A stretch of DNA of 64,000 bases from positions 1 through 64,000 of the forward strand of contig JALEGI010000001.1 in assembly GCA_022763045.1 (NCBI GenBank), in the 5' to 3' direction. This DNA is from Simkaniaceae bacterium. GTDB lineage: Bacteria > Chlamydiota > Chlamydiia > Chlamydiales > JACRBE01. The notes under the pieces were generated by a model. That model searched no databases. It was not told the DNA's origin and was given only the letters and a program-made list of their open reading frames with translations. The position numbers and the translations under genes were made by a program. Shown here one piece after another: positions 27,250-36,224 of the stretch (position 1 is its first letter; the number at the start of each line of letters is the position of its first letter).

Positions 27250-27970
27250 GGACAGCCTCATAGCCTAATTTTTCGAGCTCTAGTGCCAACTGCGCATCAC
27301 CGCTTTTGACAATTTTTCCCTCTTTCATAATGTGAACATGACTTGGTTTGATATAGTCAAGAAGCCTCTGATAGTGAGTGATCAAAATTAAGCCGCGCTC
27401 TTTGTTCATCAAATCGCAAACGCCCTTGGCGACAACGCGAAGCGCATCGATATCGAGACCTGAATCAGTTTCGTCTAATATCGCCATCTTTGGGTCAAGC
27501 ACCCCCATCTGTAGAATCTCGTTTTTCTTCTTCTCCCCACCGGAAAAGCCGCTGTTGAGATCGCGATGGAGAAATTCAGGCTTCATGTCCATTTTCTCGG
27601 CCACTTCGCGAACAATCTCTTCCATCACCTCTTCGCTCACCGGCTCCTTGCGATGTGCGTTATAGGCACTATGCAGGAATTGGAAATTGGTGATCCCAGC
27701 AATCTCAATTGGATACTGGAAGCTCATAAATAACCCGAGATGGGCGCGCTCTTCAGGCTCTAGTTCACTAATTTCTTGACCCAGGAAGAGAATCTCACCC
27801 GATTCGACCTCGTAATTCGGATCGCCTGCTAGAACTCTGGCAAGGGTCGACTTCCCCGCTCCATTTGGTCCCATAATTGCATGAATTTCTCCTGGCTTTA
27901 CAGTGAGGGAAAAGCCCTTCACCACCTGCTTGCCATCAATTGAAACCACTAAGTTTTTTATCTCTAACAT
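27236..27970 (-). CDS. sufC: Fe-S cluster assembly ATPase SufC
   Basis: ABC-type ATPase of the SufBCD complex. The Walker A motif GPNGAGKST is near residue 36-44, the signature FSGGEKKKNEILQM near 144-157, and the Walker B/D-loop MAILDETDSGLDIDAL near 163-178. At 244 residues it is typical. The start ATG abuts the sufB stop (one-base overlap region at 27970), and the end overlaps sufD, so sufB-C-D-S is a tightly coupled operon as in other chlamydiae. Confidence 0.97.
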   Translation of the reverse strand: MLEIKNLVVSIDGKQVVKGFSLTVKPGEIHAIMGPNGAGKSTLARVLAGDPNYEVESGEILFLGQEISELEPEERAHLGLFMSFQYPIEIAGITNFQFLHSAYNAHRKEPVSEEVMEEIVREVAEKMDMKPEFLHRDLNSGFSGGEKKKNEILQMGVLDPKMAILDETDSGLDIDALRVVAKGVCDLMNKERGLILITHYQRLLDYIKPSHVHIMKEGKIVKSGDAQLALELEKLGYEAVHANA

Positions 27971-29400
27971 TATCCCACCGAATTTTCGAGTTTAAGGGTT
28001 AAAAGTTTTTTTGCCTCTGCAGTAAATTCGAGAGGAAGCTCATCAAAAACGACTTTACAAAAGCCGTTGACAATCATATTGATCGCATCTTCGCGAGAGA
28101 GCCCACGCGTTTGTAAATAGAGAAGCTGCTCTTCATTCATTTTCGAAGTCGATGCCTCATGCTCAATTTCGCTCGTCTTGTTGTGGACCTCGATATAGGG
28201 GAAGGTATTTGCGCTGCACTCATTACCAACGAGCATTGAATCACACTGGGTGTAGTTACGCGCACCTGTTGCGCCCTTGCTCACCTGCACTTTGCCGCGA
28301 TAGGTATTGTGCGATTTGTCAGCAGAAATTCCCTTTGAAATGATCGTTGACTTTGTGTTTTTGCCCACATGAATCATCTTTGTTCCCGTATCTGCCTGCA
28401 TTTGCCCAGTCGTCAAGGCAACGGAGTAAAATTCTCCAATCGAATCATCTCCTTGCAAAATGCAGCTTGGATACTTCCAAGTGATTGCGGCACCCGCCTC
28501 GACTTGCGTCCAGCAAATTTTCGAGCGCGCTCCAGCGCACTTGCCCCGCTTGGTCACAAAGTTGTAGATCCCCCCCTCGGGATTTCCTGCATACCAGTTT
28601 TGCACTGTAGAGTACTTAATTTCAGCATCGTCAAGGGCGATGAGCTCAACAACGGCTGCGTGCAATTGGTTCTCATCGTATGCCGGCGCCGTGCATCCCT
28701 CAAGATAGCTCACTGATGAGCCCTCTTCTGCAATAATTAGCGTTCGCTCAAACTGTCCCGTTTCCCGCTCATTAATACGGAAGTAGGTAGAGAGCTCGAC
28801 AGGGCACTTAACACCCTTTGGAATGTGAACAAAAGAGCCATCAGAAAAAACTGCCGAATTGAGTGCCGTATAGAAATTATCGCCAATTGGAACAACTGTT
28901 CCCATGTAGCGCTCTACAAGCTCAGGGAATTTTTTAACCGCCTCAGAAATCGAGCAGAGCGTCACTCCAGCATCAACAAGCGTCTGGCGAAAGGTCGTAC
29001 CAATTGATACTGAATCGAAAACGACATCGACAGCGACACCGGCTAGGCGCTTTTGCTCATCAAGAGGAATGCCAAGCTTTTCAAATGTGCGCAAGAGCTC
29101 TGGATCGACCTCATCAAGGCTCGAGAGCTCTTGCTTTTTTTTTGGCTCAGCGTAGTAGCTCATATCCTGGAAGTCGATCGGGTCGAATTTGACGTTTGGC
29201 CAAGTTGGCGGGCTCATTTCAAGCCATTTACGGTAGGCCTTTAAGCGGAAATCGAGCATAAAGCTCGGCTCATTTTTTTTTGCAGAAATTGCCCGAACAA
29301 CATCTTCGCTAAGTCCTTTTGGGAAAACTTCCGATTCGATAGCTGTTGTAAAGCCATATTGGTACTCTGAGCGCTCTTGAAGTAAATCTTTTGTAGCCAC
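27970..29400 (-). CDS. sufB: Fe-S cluster assembly protein SufB
   Basis: Scaffold subunit on which Fe-S clusters form. It contains [21 protein letters not shown]-type core sequence, the [11 protein letters not shown] motif, the [19 protein letters not shown] block, and C-terminal [20 protein letters not shown] with conserved cysteines. I choose the GTG at 29400 ([17 protein letters not shown]), giving 476 residues. The longer TTG start at 29454 is part of a promoter -35 box and cannot be translated from that transcript. No strong ribosome-binding site is visible. Confidence 0.95.
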   Translation of the reverse strand: MATKDLLQERSEYQYGFTTAIESEVFPKGLSEDVVRAISAKKNEPSFMLDFRLKAYRKWLEMSPPTWPNVKFDPIDFQDMSYYAEPKKKQELSSLDEVDPELLRTFEKLGIPLDEQKRLAGVAVDVVFDSVSIGTTFRQTLVDAGVTLCSISEAVKKFPELVERYMGTVVPIGDNFYTALNSAVFSDGSFVHIPKGVKCPVELSTYFRINERETGQFERTLIIAEEGSSVSYLEGCTAPAYDENQLHAAVVELIALDDAEIKYSTVQNWYAGNPEGGIYNFVTKRGKCAGARSKICWTQVEAGAAITWKYPSCILQGDDSIGEFYSVALTTGQMQADTGTKMIHVGKNTKSTIISKGISADKSHNTYRGKVQVSKGATGARNYTQCDSMLVGNECSANTFPYIEVHNKTSEIEHEASTSKMNEEQLLYLQTRGLSREDAINMIVNGFCKVVFDELPLEFTAEAKKLLTLKLENSVG

Positions 29401-29425
29401 GTCTGTCCGCTTTTTTTGGGAGAGG

Positions 29426-29454
29426 ATTTTAACCCAATTAAGCGCTAATGTCAA
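29426..29454 (-). promoter_or_regulatory. Sigma70-like promoter of the suf operon
   Basis: On the minus strand: TTGACA (29454-29449), 17-base spacer, TAAAAT (29431-29426). The -35 box is a perfect consensus and the -10 box matches five of six. The stop codon of the upstream orphan gene lies inside the -35 box. Transcription would begin near 29419, giving a leader of about 20 bases before the sufB GTG. Confidence 0.8.
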
Positions 29455-30341
29455 TCTTGTTGAAAAGTAAGCAATTTCTTGAAAGTTGCCTTTAATGCTC
29501 GAGAAAGCCCAGAGTTTTTCACTCCCTCTTTGATCTCGATTAGCCGTGCATGTAAAAAAGGTGCTTTTAGCGCCTCATTCCCGGCAGGCAAAATTACATG
29601 AAAGGCGGCCTCAGAACGAATCCCTTTCTCTGCCCCCATAAAAAAGGTAGCGGGTTTGTCGTTGTCCTCGACGATAAATGCTCCAGTATCTCTATTTGGG
29701 TACAAATCATGAGAAAAGTAGCCGTTATGGCGTACCCCATTTGCAATCGTCTCGGAGATATTTTGAGGCTTAAAAATTCCAATTTTTGCACGGCCCGGAA
29801 GCAAGAAAGGGCAATCAACTTTTGTGCGGCGACTTGGTGAGGTATACTCGTGAACGATTAGGTGCACGCGATCGGGCAGGGAGCTAAGCCCAGTTTGGAC
29901 CTCTTTGGGAAATGCGCAAATTTGCGTTGGAGGAAGGCTACAGGAGAAAACGACTTGCGCTGGCATAAATCCATCTGCATTAAATGAGCCAATGACAGGT
30001 CTTTGGGTATAAACTGGGGTGATTTCCTTAGAGGCATCGATAAGATGCGCGCGATGAAGAGCATACGCATTTTGCCCATTTGACTCTTGTTTGGCAATAT
30101 TGACCTCCCATTGTACCGGTTCGGCTGCAGAGTGGGCGTGGGGGTGGCGCTTTTCAGGGCTGGGATCGGGGATGTGACGCAATCTCTGGTCGGAATAGGG
30201 TTTACAAAGAAGCAGCCTTTCAAAAAATTCCAAGATACATTGCCACACGCGCTTAATGCAATCTGCCATGCGCTGGCAGCAAGGGCGACTTTTTTTTTGA
30301 ATCGGGGTAAAACCCCCGACTAGAGGAGATACAGGCGTCAT
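29451..30341 (-). CDS. Hypothetical protein, about 296 aa
   Basis: No family recognised. I choose the ATG at 30341 ([13 protein letters not shown]) because a longer form would overlap kdsB by about 100 bases. A cysteine-rich stretch near the N-terminus ([19 protein letters not shown]) is followed by a histidine/proline-rich linker ([11 protein letters not shown]). The rest is a mixed alpha/beta domain with [19 protein letters not shown] and a basic C-terminus. It sits 13 bases after kdsB in the same direction. It could be a lineage-specific effector or envelope protein, but nothing decides this. Confidence 0.65.
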   Translation of the reverse strand: MTPVSPLVGGFTPIQKKSRPCCQRMADCIKRVWQCILEFFERLLLCKPYSDQRLRHIPDPSPEKRHPHAHSAAEPVQWEVNIAKQESNGQNAYALHRAHLIDASKEITPVYTQRPVIGSFNADGFMPAQVVFSCSLPPTQICAFPKEVQTGLSSLPDRVHLIVHEYTSPSRRTKVDCPFLLPGRAKIGIFKPQNISETIANGVRHNGYFSHDLYPNRDTGAFIVEDNDKPATFFMGAEKGIRSEAAFHVILPAGNEALKAPFLHARLIEIKEGVKNSGLSRALKATFKKLLTFQQD

Positions 30342-30354
30342 AAGGAAAGAAATT

Positions 30355-31074
30355 TTACACCAAAACAGACATCTGCGCAATCTCAAGATCGGCGGGGGTA
30401 TCAATCCCAACAGTCTCTCTCTGCGTTTCGTGAACAGAAATTGTGAGCCCTTCATAGAGGAAGGTCAGCTGCTCAAGCCCCTCTGCAGCCTCAAGATCGG
30501 AGAGGCGATGGGTTGCAATTGTCTTCAGGGCCTTTTCAGAAAAAGCGTAGAGGCCGATATGCTTATAAAACTGATGCTCTTTGTCATCGCGCACATGGGG
30601 AATGGGGTTGCGAGAAAAATAAAGTGCCCTGCCCTCTTTATCAGTGACTACCTTGACCACATTGGGATTTTCAAGCTCTTCGGGGTTTTCAATCTTTTTT
30701 TTGAGCGTCCAAATATCGCCCTGCTCAGATTGCAGAAGCTCAGAGATCATCTCACCGGAGACAAAAGGTTCATCAACCTGCCAATTGACCCAAACATCGG
30801 CCTCCTTATTGCTAGTAAGAACATATTCAATTAGACGGTGCGTTCCGGAGGGGCAATCCTCGGAAGTCATGACATAGGGAGCGCCAATTTTGTCTAAAAC
30901 GCGCGCTGTTTTTTCTGAATCAATGGCAAAAGAGACGCTATCGAACTGCGGACAGCGCATCGCCGCCTCATAAGTGCACTCAAGAAGAGGGCGCTCGCCC
31001 AGTTTGGCAAAAATCTTTTCAGGAAAACGCGTTGACGCTAGTCGAGCGGGAATCACGCAGGCAATTTTTCTCAT
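30355..31074 (-). CDS. kdsB: 3-deoxy-manno-octulosonate cytidylyltransferase
   Basis: Activates Kdo as CMP-Kdo for LPS inner core synthesis in the cytoplasm. The N-terminal nucleotide-binding loop IPARLASTRFPEKIF (about residues 8-22) and the VWVNWQVDEPFVSGEMI block (with NxQxDEP, usually GDEP) identify it. GLYAFSEKALK and the EAAEGLEQLTFLYEG region complete the pattern. The length is normal at 239 residues. Its start overlaps the rfbB 3' end by 56 bases, and both frames carry conserved sequence, so the overlap looks real. Confidence 0.96.
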   Translation of the reverse strand: MRKIACVIPARLASTRFPEKIFAKLGERPLLECTYEAAMRCPQFDSVSFAIDSEKTARVLDKIGAPYVMTSEDCPSGTHRLIEYVLTSNKEADVWVNWQVDEPFVSGEMISELLQSEQGDIWTLKKKIENPEELENPNVVKVVTDKEGRALYFSRNPIPHVRDDKEHQFYKHIGLYAFSEKALKTIATHRLSDLEAAEGLEQLTFLYEGLTISVHETQRETVGIDTPADLEIAQMSVLV

Positions 31075-31993
31075 TCACATACCAATCGATTGTTCTTTCC
31101 AGCCCCAATTGTAGCGAATAGCGCCTCTTCCATCCAAGCTCTTTTTCCATCTTCTCGCCGCGCATCGCGTAGCGAAAATCGTGTCCCGGACGATCTTTCA
31201 CAAAAACAATCTCCGAGTTTGACCCCATCAAACGAATAATTTCGCGCACAAGATCGATATTTCTTACCTCCTCACGCCCTGAAATATCGTAAACCTCGCC
31301 GCTGACTCCCCTCTCTAAAATACGCCAGACTGCCTCAGAGTGGTCATCAACATAGAGCCAATCACGCACGTTGGTGCCATCACCATAGACCGGAAGCGGC
31401 TCACCGGCCGCACACTTGCTAATCATCAGAGGAATCAGCTTCTCAGGATACTGACACGGACCATAGTTATTAGACGCATGAGAAATGGTCACATCAATTC
31501 CATACGTTTTTGCATAAGCAAGCGTCAAGTGATCGGCCGCCGCCTTTGATGCAGAGTAGGGAGAGCTTGGCGCATAGGGAGTCTCCTCAGTGAAAAAACC
31601 CTCATCAACCGAGCCGTAGACCTCATCAGTCGAAATCAAGTGCATCTTCATTCCGGGATTTGCGCGCACCAGCTCCAAAAGGGCATACGTCCCCATCACA
31701 TTTGTCTCCAAAAAGCGCTTTGGCCCCGTGATGCTGCGATCGACATGCGTCTCAGCAGCAAAGTGCACAATGTGGGTGAAGCCATACTCCACCTGCAACC
31801 TGGCAAGAAGCGGCTCATCGCAAATATCGCCCTCAACAAAGTGGTAGTGAGACGCGCGCACCTCTTTCAAGTTGTCCAAATTGCCCGCGTAAGTTAGCGC
31901 ATCGAGATTAACGAGCAGATCGACACGGTCGATCACATTACGAATGAAAGAAGAGCCCATAAACCCGGCTCCACCAGTGACAAGAAGTTTCAT
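31019..31993 (-). CDS. rfbB: dTDP-glucose 4,6-dehydratase
   Basis: Second step of dTDP-L-rhamnose synthesis. It is an extended SDR with TGGAGFMGSSFIRN at the N-terminus, STDEVYGS, the catalytic YSASKAA (YxxxK) motif, SNNYGPCQYPEKLIPL and the GDGTNVRDWLYVDDH block. The ATG at 31993 starts just before the Rossmann motif (MKLLVTGG). Upstream lies the repeat-rich gap of about 300 bases that separates it from rfbD and rfbC. No rfbA (glucose-1-phosphate thymidylyltransferase) is seen in the window. Confidence 0.96.
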   Translation of the reverse strand: MKLLVTGGAGFMGSSFIRNVIDRVDLLVNLDALTYAGNLDNLKEVRASHYHFVEGDICDEPLLARLQVEYGFTHIVHFAAETHVDRSITGPKRFLETNVMGTYALLELVRANPGMKMHLISTDEVYGSVDEGFFTEETPYAPSSPYSASKAAADHLTLAYAKTYGIDVTISHASNNYGPCQYPEKLIPLMISKCAAGEPLPVYGDGTNVRDWLYVDDHSEAVWRILERGVSGEVYDISGREEVRNIDLVREIIRLMGSNSEIVFVKDRPGHDFRYAMRGEKMEKELGWKRRYSLQLGLERTIDWYVNEKNCLRDSRSTSVNAFS

Positions 31994-32292
31994 AGAAAAA
32001 ATGCTAGCGCAAAACCCCCTATTTCGCAACCCTAACCACCAAAAAACAGCTTGTAAAGCCGCAAGCGGATTTGCGAGTGCGTGATTTTATTAAAATTGTC
32101 AGAGTGGCTCAAGTGCAAGCGATATGACGCAGTCCAATAGCCCCAGCTATAGGCGAGGAAGAGCGCGACGCAGATGGGCTCGCTCTGATCTATTTTTAGA
32201 AAATCCAAGCACTTGTAAAGCCGCTTTACAAGCTAGCGTTCTCTCTCTGTAAAGCCAGAAATTTTTGCCATTTTTTGACTTGTAAAGCGGCT
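31994..32292. repeat. Cluster of three mosaic-repeat copies between rfbD and rfbB
   Basis: This gap of about 300 bases holds no gene. It contains a half palindrome (32048-32062), a long inverted copy running from about 32255 down to 32110 with full palindrome at 32210-32234 and the flank matching TTGGATTTTCT...GATCAGAGCGAG of the copy at 41.9 kb, and a third full palindrome at 32277-32301 in the opposite orientation. The last palindrome overlaps the end of rfbD and supplies its stop codon. Confidence 0.8.
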
Positions 32293-33054
32293 TTACAAGC
32301 TCTGGAACTTCAGTGTAGAAAGCACGCTATTGGTTGGGCGGCGAGCAGGTGTTGGGTACTCGTCGGAAGGGATGGAGATTAGCGTTTTGCAGATACCAGG
32401 AGTCTCGCGCCAAACCTCAAGGGCCCATTCGTAGCGGGAGCGGGGCGCTTCCGAAGCGTAATGGTAGATACCAGGTTTGCCTTTGAGTTTCAAAAGCGCC
32501 TGCGCAAGAAGGTTAACATCCGTGGGTCTGCCCACTTGATCATTGACGATTTTTAGCTCGGTTTTTTGCTCCATTAATTTCCGGATTGTCTCTGTAAAAC
32601 CAACGATTTTTGGGTTATAGAGCCAGGAGGTCCGTACGATAGTGGCTTTCGGATTAACTGCAAGAAGACGCTCTTCTCCTTCACGCTTTGTTTTGCCGTA
32701 AACCGAAAGCGGATTGCAGGGGTCATCCTCAAAGTAGGGCCCCTCTTTGCTTCCATCAAAGACAAAGTCTGTTGAGACGTGGATGAGAGGAATGTTGCGG
32801 TTGCCGCACTGCTCACCTAGGTTTTCTACGGCAATTGCGTTTAAAAGGCGCGCTTTTTCGGGCTCGCTTTCTGCGCGATCTACCTCTGTAAAGCCAGAGG
32901 CGTTGATGATAAATTGTGGCTCTGCTTTTAAGGCGTGTTGCACCTCATCAAAATTGCAGATATCGACTTCGTTGCGGGAGGTAAAATGCGCCTGAGGCAG
33001 GAGTTTCGCAAGCGCTTTAGCAAGCATTCCATTTTTTCCAATGACCCAGATCAT
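32293..33054 (-). CDS. rfbD: dTDP-4-dehydrorhamnose reductase
   Basis: Last step of dTDP-L-rhamnose synthesis. It is an NAD(P)-dependent SDR with VIGKNGMLAKALA at the N-terminus, the INASGFTEVDRAE block, VSTDFVFDGSKEGPY, the catalytic YGKTKREGE motif and the VNDQVGRPTDVNLLAQALL region. The 253-residue protein is slightly shorter than usual and ends KFQSL-stop, where the SL-stop is encoded by the edge of a mosaic repeat. It overlaps rfbC by 4 bases. Confidence 0.95.
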   Translation of the reverse strand: MIWVIGKNGMLAKALAKLLPQAHFTSRNEVDICNFDEVQHALKAEPQFIINASGFTEVDRAESEPEKARLLNAIAVENLGEQCGNRNIPLIHVSTDFVFDGSKEGPYFEDDPCNPLSVYGKTKREGEERLLAVNPKATIVRTSWLYNPKIVGFTETIRKLMEQKTELKIVNDQVGRPTDVNLLAQALLKLKGKPGIYHYASEAPRSRYEWALEVWRETPGICKTLISIPSDEYPTPARRPTNSVLSTLKFQSL

Positions 33055-33581
33055 ATCACCTCGCTAAAAAGTGGCGCGTTTGCATCGCGCTCTGAGAGGA
33101 TGGGGCGCTCTGCAGGCCATTGAATGCCAATTTGGGGGTCGTCAAAGCGAAACGATTTTTCAGTATTGGGGTTGTAGTCGCTGCTGACAGCGTAGGTGAC
33201 GTGAGCCGAAGGGCTTTTAACATAAAAGCCGTGGGCGAATCCGACAGGAACAAAGAGTTGATGGTGATTTTCACCACTCAACTCAACACCAATCCAATGC
33301 ATGTAGGTGGGTGAATCTGGGCGCATATCGACGGCGACATCGAAAATTGTCCCATGCGGAACATAGATAAGCTTTGCCTGACCAGGACTTGATTGGTAAT
33401 GCATCCCCCGCAGTGTGTTTTGCTGTGAATATGAGTGGTTGCCCTGAACAAATTCGCAGTCGATTCCCGCATCAAAGTAGCGGCTTTTACGATACGATTC
33501 AAGAAAAAATCCGCGATCATCGGCAAAAACCCGCGGCTTGATGAGCTTGAGCCCCTCACATGCGAGATCATTTGTTTCCAT
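33051..33581 (-). CDS. rfbC: dTDP-4-dehydrorhamnose 3,5-epimerase
   Basis: Third step of dTDP-L-rhamnose synthesis, a cupin-fold epimerase. It shows the family blocks DDRGFFLESYRKSRY, FVQGNHSYSQQNTLRGMHYQ (catalytic His in RGMHYQ), VDMRPDSPTYMHW and VPVGFAHGFYV. At 176 residues it is typical. It overlaps pgeF by 14 bases at its start and rfbD at its end. Confidence 0.95.
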   Translation of the reverse strand: METNDLACEGLKLIKPRVFADDRGFFLESYRKSRYFDAGIDCEFVQGNHSYSQQNTLRGMHYQSSPGQAKLIYVPHGTIFDVAVDMRPDSPTYMHWIGVELSGENHHQLFVPVGFAHGFYVKSPSAHVTYAVSSDYNPNTEKSFRFDDPQIGIQWPAERPILSERDANAPLFSEVI

Positions 33582-34254
33582 TTTCTGACCTCAAAACGAT
33601 GTAGCTAGCATTGCGCTTTTCTGTTTTGTCCTTGCGAAAGGAGTAAAAGTCTTCGGTCGATTGATAGGTATCAATCCCAGCAATTTGTATTTGCACAACG
33701 CCCTCTTGCTCGAGCTGCTCGCGCGAAATTTTCCAAAAATCGAAGTAGTTTGCCTTATGCTCATAGGAAAAAAATGCACGCGGCAGCTCCTCTTCTGCAT
33801 TGATAAACTCGGCAGAATCGGGGCCAAGCGATGGGGAGATCACAACGTGAATGTCTGCCGGATCGCAATCGAAGCGATTTTTGAAAACAGAGATGGTTTC
33901 ACTGTAGATATTTTTTGCGCTCCCCTTCCACCCCGAGTGAACAGCGCCAATGACCCGCTTGTTTGGATCAAAAAATAGCGCCGCCTGGCAATCGGCATGC
34001 GTGACAAAAAGAGCGACATCCTCTAGTGAGGTCACAATGCCGTCTGCCTCGCCAATCTCTTGGTCGCGATCTTCGACGACAACTACATCCCGTCCGTGCA
34101 CAAGCTTGGGGTGGCGCACACAGGGTGCTAGGGTGCGCATGTACTCAAAAGTCGCGCGTTTTGTGAAGGTGCCGTGTGATATATCTGGAAATTTTGCGAG
34201 CGTTTCGTACTCAATCCAATGATGGGAGTCTTTACTTTTATATTGAATGGCCAT
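33568..34254 (-). CDS. pgeF: PgeF/YfiH-family laccase-domain protein
   Basis: Member of the LACC1/YfiH family (DUF152), linked to peptidoglycan editing and to purine nucleoside phosphorylase or oxidase activities. The metal-binding residues are present: His in VHGRDVVV, Cys in THADCQAALF and His in GAVHSGWKGSA. I use the ATG at 34254 (MAIQYKSKDSHHW). The family is usually about 240 residues, and this one has 228. It is divergent from the CPBP protease over only 12 bases, and is the first gene of the rfbC-rfbD run. Confidence 0.92.
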   Translation of the reverse strand: MAIQYKSKDSHHWIEYETLAKFPDISHGTFTKRATFEYMRTLAPCVRHPKLVHGRDVVVVEDRDQEIGEADGIVTSLEDVALFVTHADCQAALFFDPNKRVIGAVHSGWKGSAKNIYSETISVFKNRFDCDPADIHVVISPSLGPDSAEFINAEEELPRAFFSYEHKANYFDFWKISREQLEQEGVVQIQIAGIDTYQSTEDFYSFRKDKTEKRNASYIVLRSENGNK

Positions 34255-34266
34255 TATAGGGAAAAT

Positions 34267-35163
34267 ATGGAACAAGTGCACTTTTCTTTCAATTTTTTTT
34301 CAAACCATCCGATATTTTTAATTAGCTATGCGCTAATGCTTCTGACATTTATCAGTTTTTGGATCAAACGCACGGTCTGGCTTTGGGCTCCCCTACTCGT
34401 ACTCTCTTTTGCCACAGCCCTCAACGCACGTATCGTCAGCCCCTTCACCATCTTTGTCGTGGTGATTTTACTCGCCTGTCACCTACTTCTGCACTACGAA
34501 CTCAAATGGCTCGCGAAATTTTTCCTTGTGATTGTTACCGGGGTGATTTCGCTTCTGCTAAATTGGCACCTAATCAAGGGCTTTTCCGATGTCGTCCTCG
34601 CCCGCGGCGCTGCCCACAGTATTCACTCGCTTCCCTATGATTACATTGTCAACTACGGCACACCCTTTATAGGTGTTTTCATCCTTGCGCTCAATTCAAA
34701 GCTCATTGAAAAGCGCTCTGATTGGGGAAAAACCGCTGCAATGGCAATCCCCTACGCGATTGTCTCAGCAGTTGTTTTAGTCCTGATTGGTTTTGGTTTG
34801 AAATGCATCGGCTACGACTTTAAGTTCACACCGAAAATTGTGATCTGGGCCTTTTTTAACCTCATCTTGCAGGTCATTCCAGAAGAGGCCTTTTACAGAG
34901 ACTATTTACAAAAAAACTTGAGAGAGCTCTTCCCCTCATTCTGGGCAAATGTGAGTATCTATCTGGTAATTGCCTTTTTCTTTGCACTCACCCACTTCAT
35001 GACGGTGCCAAAGCTCTCATTTGCCATTCTCTCATTTATCGCATCACTTCTTTACTCAGGAATCTATCAACTAAGCGGCCGACCTGAAGGTTCGATGATG
35101 TGTCGCTTCATCGTCAACATCGTCCACTTCTGGTTTTTCACCTACCCAATTATCGCGCAGTAG
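34267..35163 (+). CDS. CPBP-family intramembrane metalloprotease
   Basis: Inner-membrane protease-like protein of the CPBP (Abi/Rce1) family, with about eight hydrophobic helices. The catalytic motif is EEAFYRDYLQK (EExxxR) and the second is FALTHFM with a histidine. The ATG at 34267 (MEQVHFSFNF) is preferred over upstream in-frame starts that overlap pgeF. At 298 residues the size is normal. Substrates are unknown. Its 3' end overlaps the convergent rsmB gene by 22 bases. Confidence 0.85.
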   Translation: MEQVHFSFNFFSNHPIFLISYALMLLTFISFWIKRTVWLWAPLLVLSFATALNARIVSPFTIFVVVILLACHLLLHYELKWLAKFFLVIVTGVISLLLNWHLIKGFSDVVLARGAAHSIHSLPYDYIVNYGTPFIGVFILALNSKLIEKRSDWGKTAAMAIPYAIVSAVVLVLIGFGLKCIGYDFKFTPKIVIWAFFNLILQVIPEEAFYRDYLQKNLRELFPSFWANVSIYLVIAFFFALTHFMTVPKLSFAILSFIASLLYSGIYQLSGRPEGSMMCRFIVNIVHFWFFTYPIIAQ

Positions 35164-36224
35164 CCGCCATCAAGGCCCTCAAACGTGGGGAGTTGCGTGA
35201 AGCTATTCGCTCCTGTATGATTCTCCTCAGGTAAAATTGAGCAGGTCAAGTACCAAACGAGTGGGCTCAATGTTTTGGCATGAGCAATGAGACGCTTTTG
35301 CAAAGAAATGAGCTCAGAGGTTTGATCGAGACGTAGCCGCGCCTCAGGTTTTTTGTGCATGACACCCGTCCCCGAGCAGGGGGCATCAATCACCACAAGG
35401 TCAAACTCGCCAGTGATCTCACACCCATCGCAGTTGAGAAAATTTGCCCGCACGCCAAAGCGCTCGAGGTTTTCTTTCAGCCTCTCTGCTCGCTTAGGGT
35501 TAGGCTCATTACAATAGAGCTCAGCATCGGGATAGAGCTCGTGCAAAATCAAGCTCTTACCTCCAGGGGCTGCACACATATCCAAGATTTTCTTCGGCCT
35601 CGGCGAGTTTTTCGATAACCGATGCATCAGTTGATAAGGTGTCGGGTTTTGCACATAACAGTTTTCCACAATCACTCCCTTGTGGAAAATATCTGTTCCA
35701 ATTTCTCTAGAAAATGGGGAAAACCTTGTGCATAAAATTTCAAAAATCTGTTCAAAATCAGAGGGATAGGCTCTGCGCATTTTTTCCACAAAATCCTCTG
35801 GATAGGCGCAAGCCACCGGCAGATTTGCCTTCTCATAGCGTCTTAAAGTCGCATTGAATAGTGCCGCTTGATAGGGACAGGCGCGCTTTGCAATCTCTAT
35901 TGTCTCATTGACAACAGCGTAGGCAGGGGCGTTCATATATTCCAGTTGATAAAGAGCGCTGAGAAAAAGTAGGCGCGCTTTGACTTTAAGCTTCACCCCA
36001 AGGCGTTTCATAATCTTTTCAAGCAGAAGGTGATAGCGCAAAGTTCCGTAGGCGATCTCCTCGGCGAGTGGATTGGGCTTTTTGAAATATTGAGCGAGAT
36101 AGCCCCCCTTTTTAAAGACGTGCAGGAGGGCGTGATAGGCTATCTCGCGAGAGGAGAGATTATTGACCGTACCTTGAGCAGGGGCTGTTGTCGTATCCGT
36201 GTTGTTGCATCTGTTTGTTTTCAT
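35142..36224 (-). CDS. rsmB: 16S rRNA m5C967-type methyltransferase RsmB
   Basis: SAM-dependent cytosine-C5 methyltransferase of the NOL1/NOP2/Sun family. Residues 20-150 form a NusB-like RNA-binding domain (REIAYHALLHVFKKGGYLAQ). The SAM-binding motif is DMCAAPGGKSLILHE, and both catalytic cysteines are present (DAPCSGTGVMHKKPE and WYLTCSILPEEN). At 360 residues it is slightly short at the C-terminus. The ATG at 36224 overlaps the upstream small gene by 65 bases. No better start is seen. Confidence 0.9.
   Translation of the reverse strand: MKTNRCNNTDTTTAPAQGTVNNLSSREIAYHALLHVFKKGGYLAQYFKKPNPLAEEIAYGTLRYHLLLEKIMKRLGVKLKVKARLLFLSALYQLEYMNAPAYAVVNETIEIAKRACPYQAALFNATLRRYEKANLPVACAYPEDFVEKMRRAYPSDFEQIFEILCTRFSPFSREIGTDIFHKGVIVENCYVQNPTPYQLMHRLSKNSPRPKKILDMCAAPGGKSLILHELYPDAELYCNEPNPKRAERLKENLERFGVRANFLNCDGCEITGEFDLVVIDAPCSGTGVMHKKPEARLRLDQTSELISLQKRLIAHAKTLSPLVWYLTCSILPEENHTGANSFTQLPTFEGLDGGYCAIIG

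Noticed and set aside
29401-29454. The longer sufB start at TTG 29454
   Set aside because: The codon is part of a near-consensus -35 box, and the extra residues do not match SufB.
31019-31074. A frameshift between rfbB and kdsB suggested by their 56-base overlap
   Set aside because: Both frames keep conserved family sequence in the overlap (the KdsB nucleotide loop follows soon after its ATG) and both proteins have normal length.
32574-32905. Words like CTCTGTAAAACC and CTCTGTAAAGCC inside rfbD as further repeat copies
   Set aside because: They encode conserved GFTE-type residues in frame and lack the palindrome core, so chance or codon similarity explains them.
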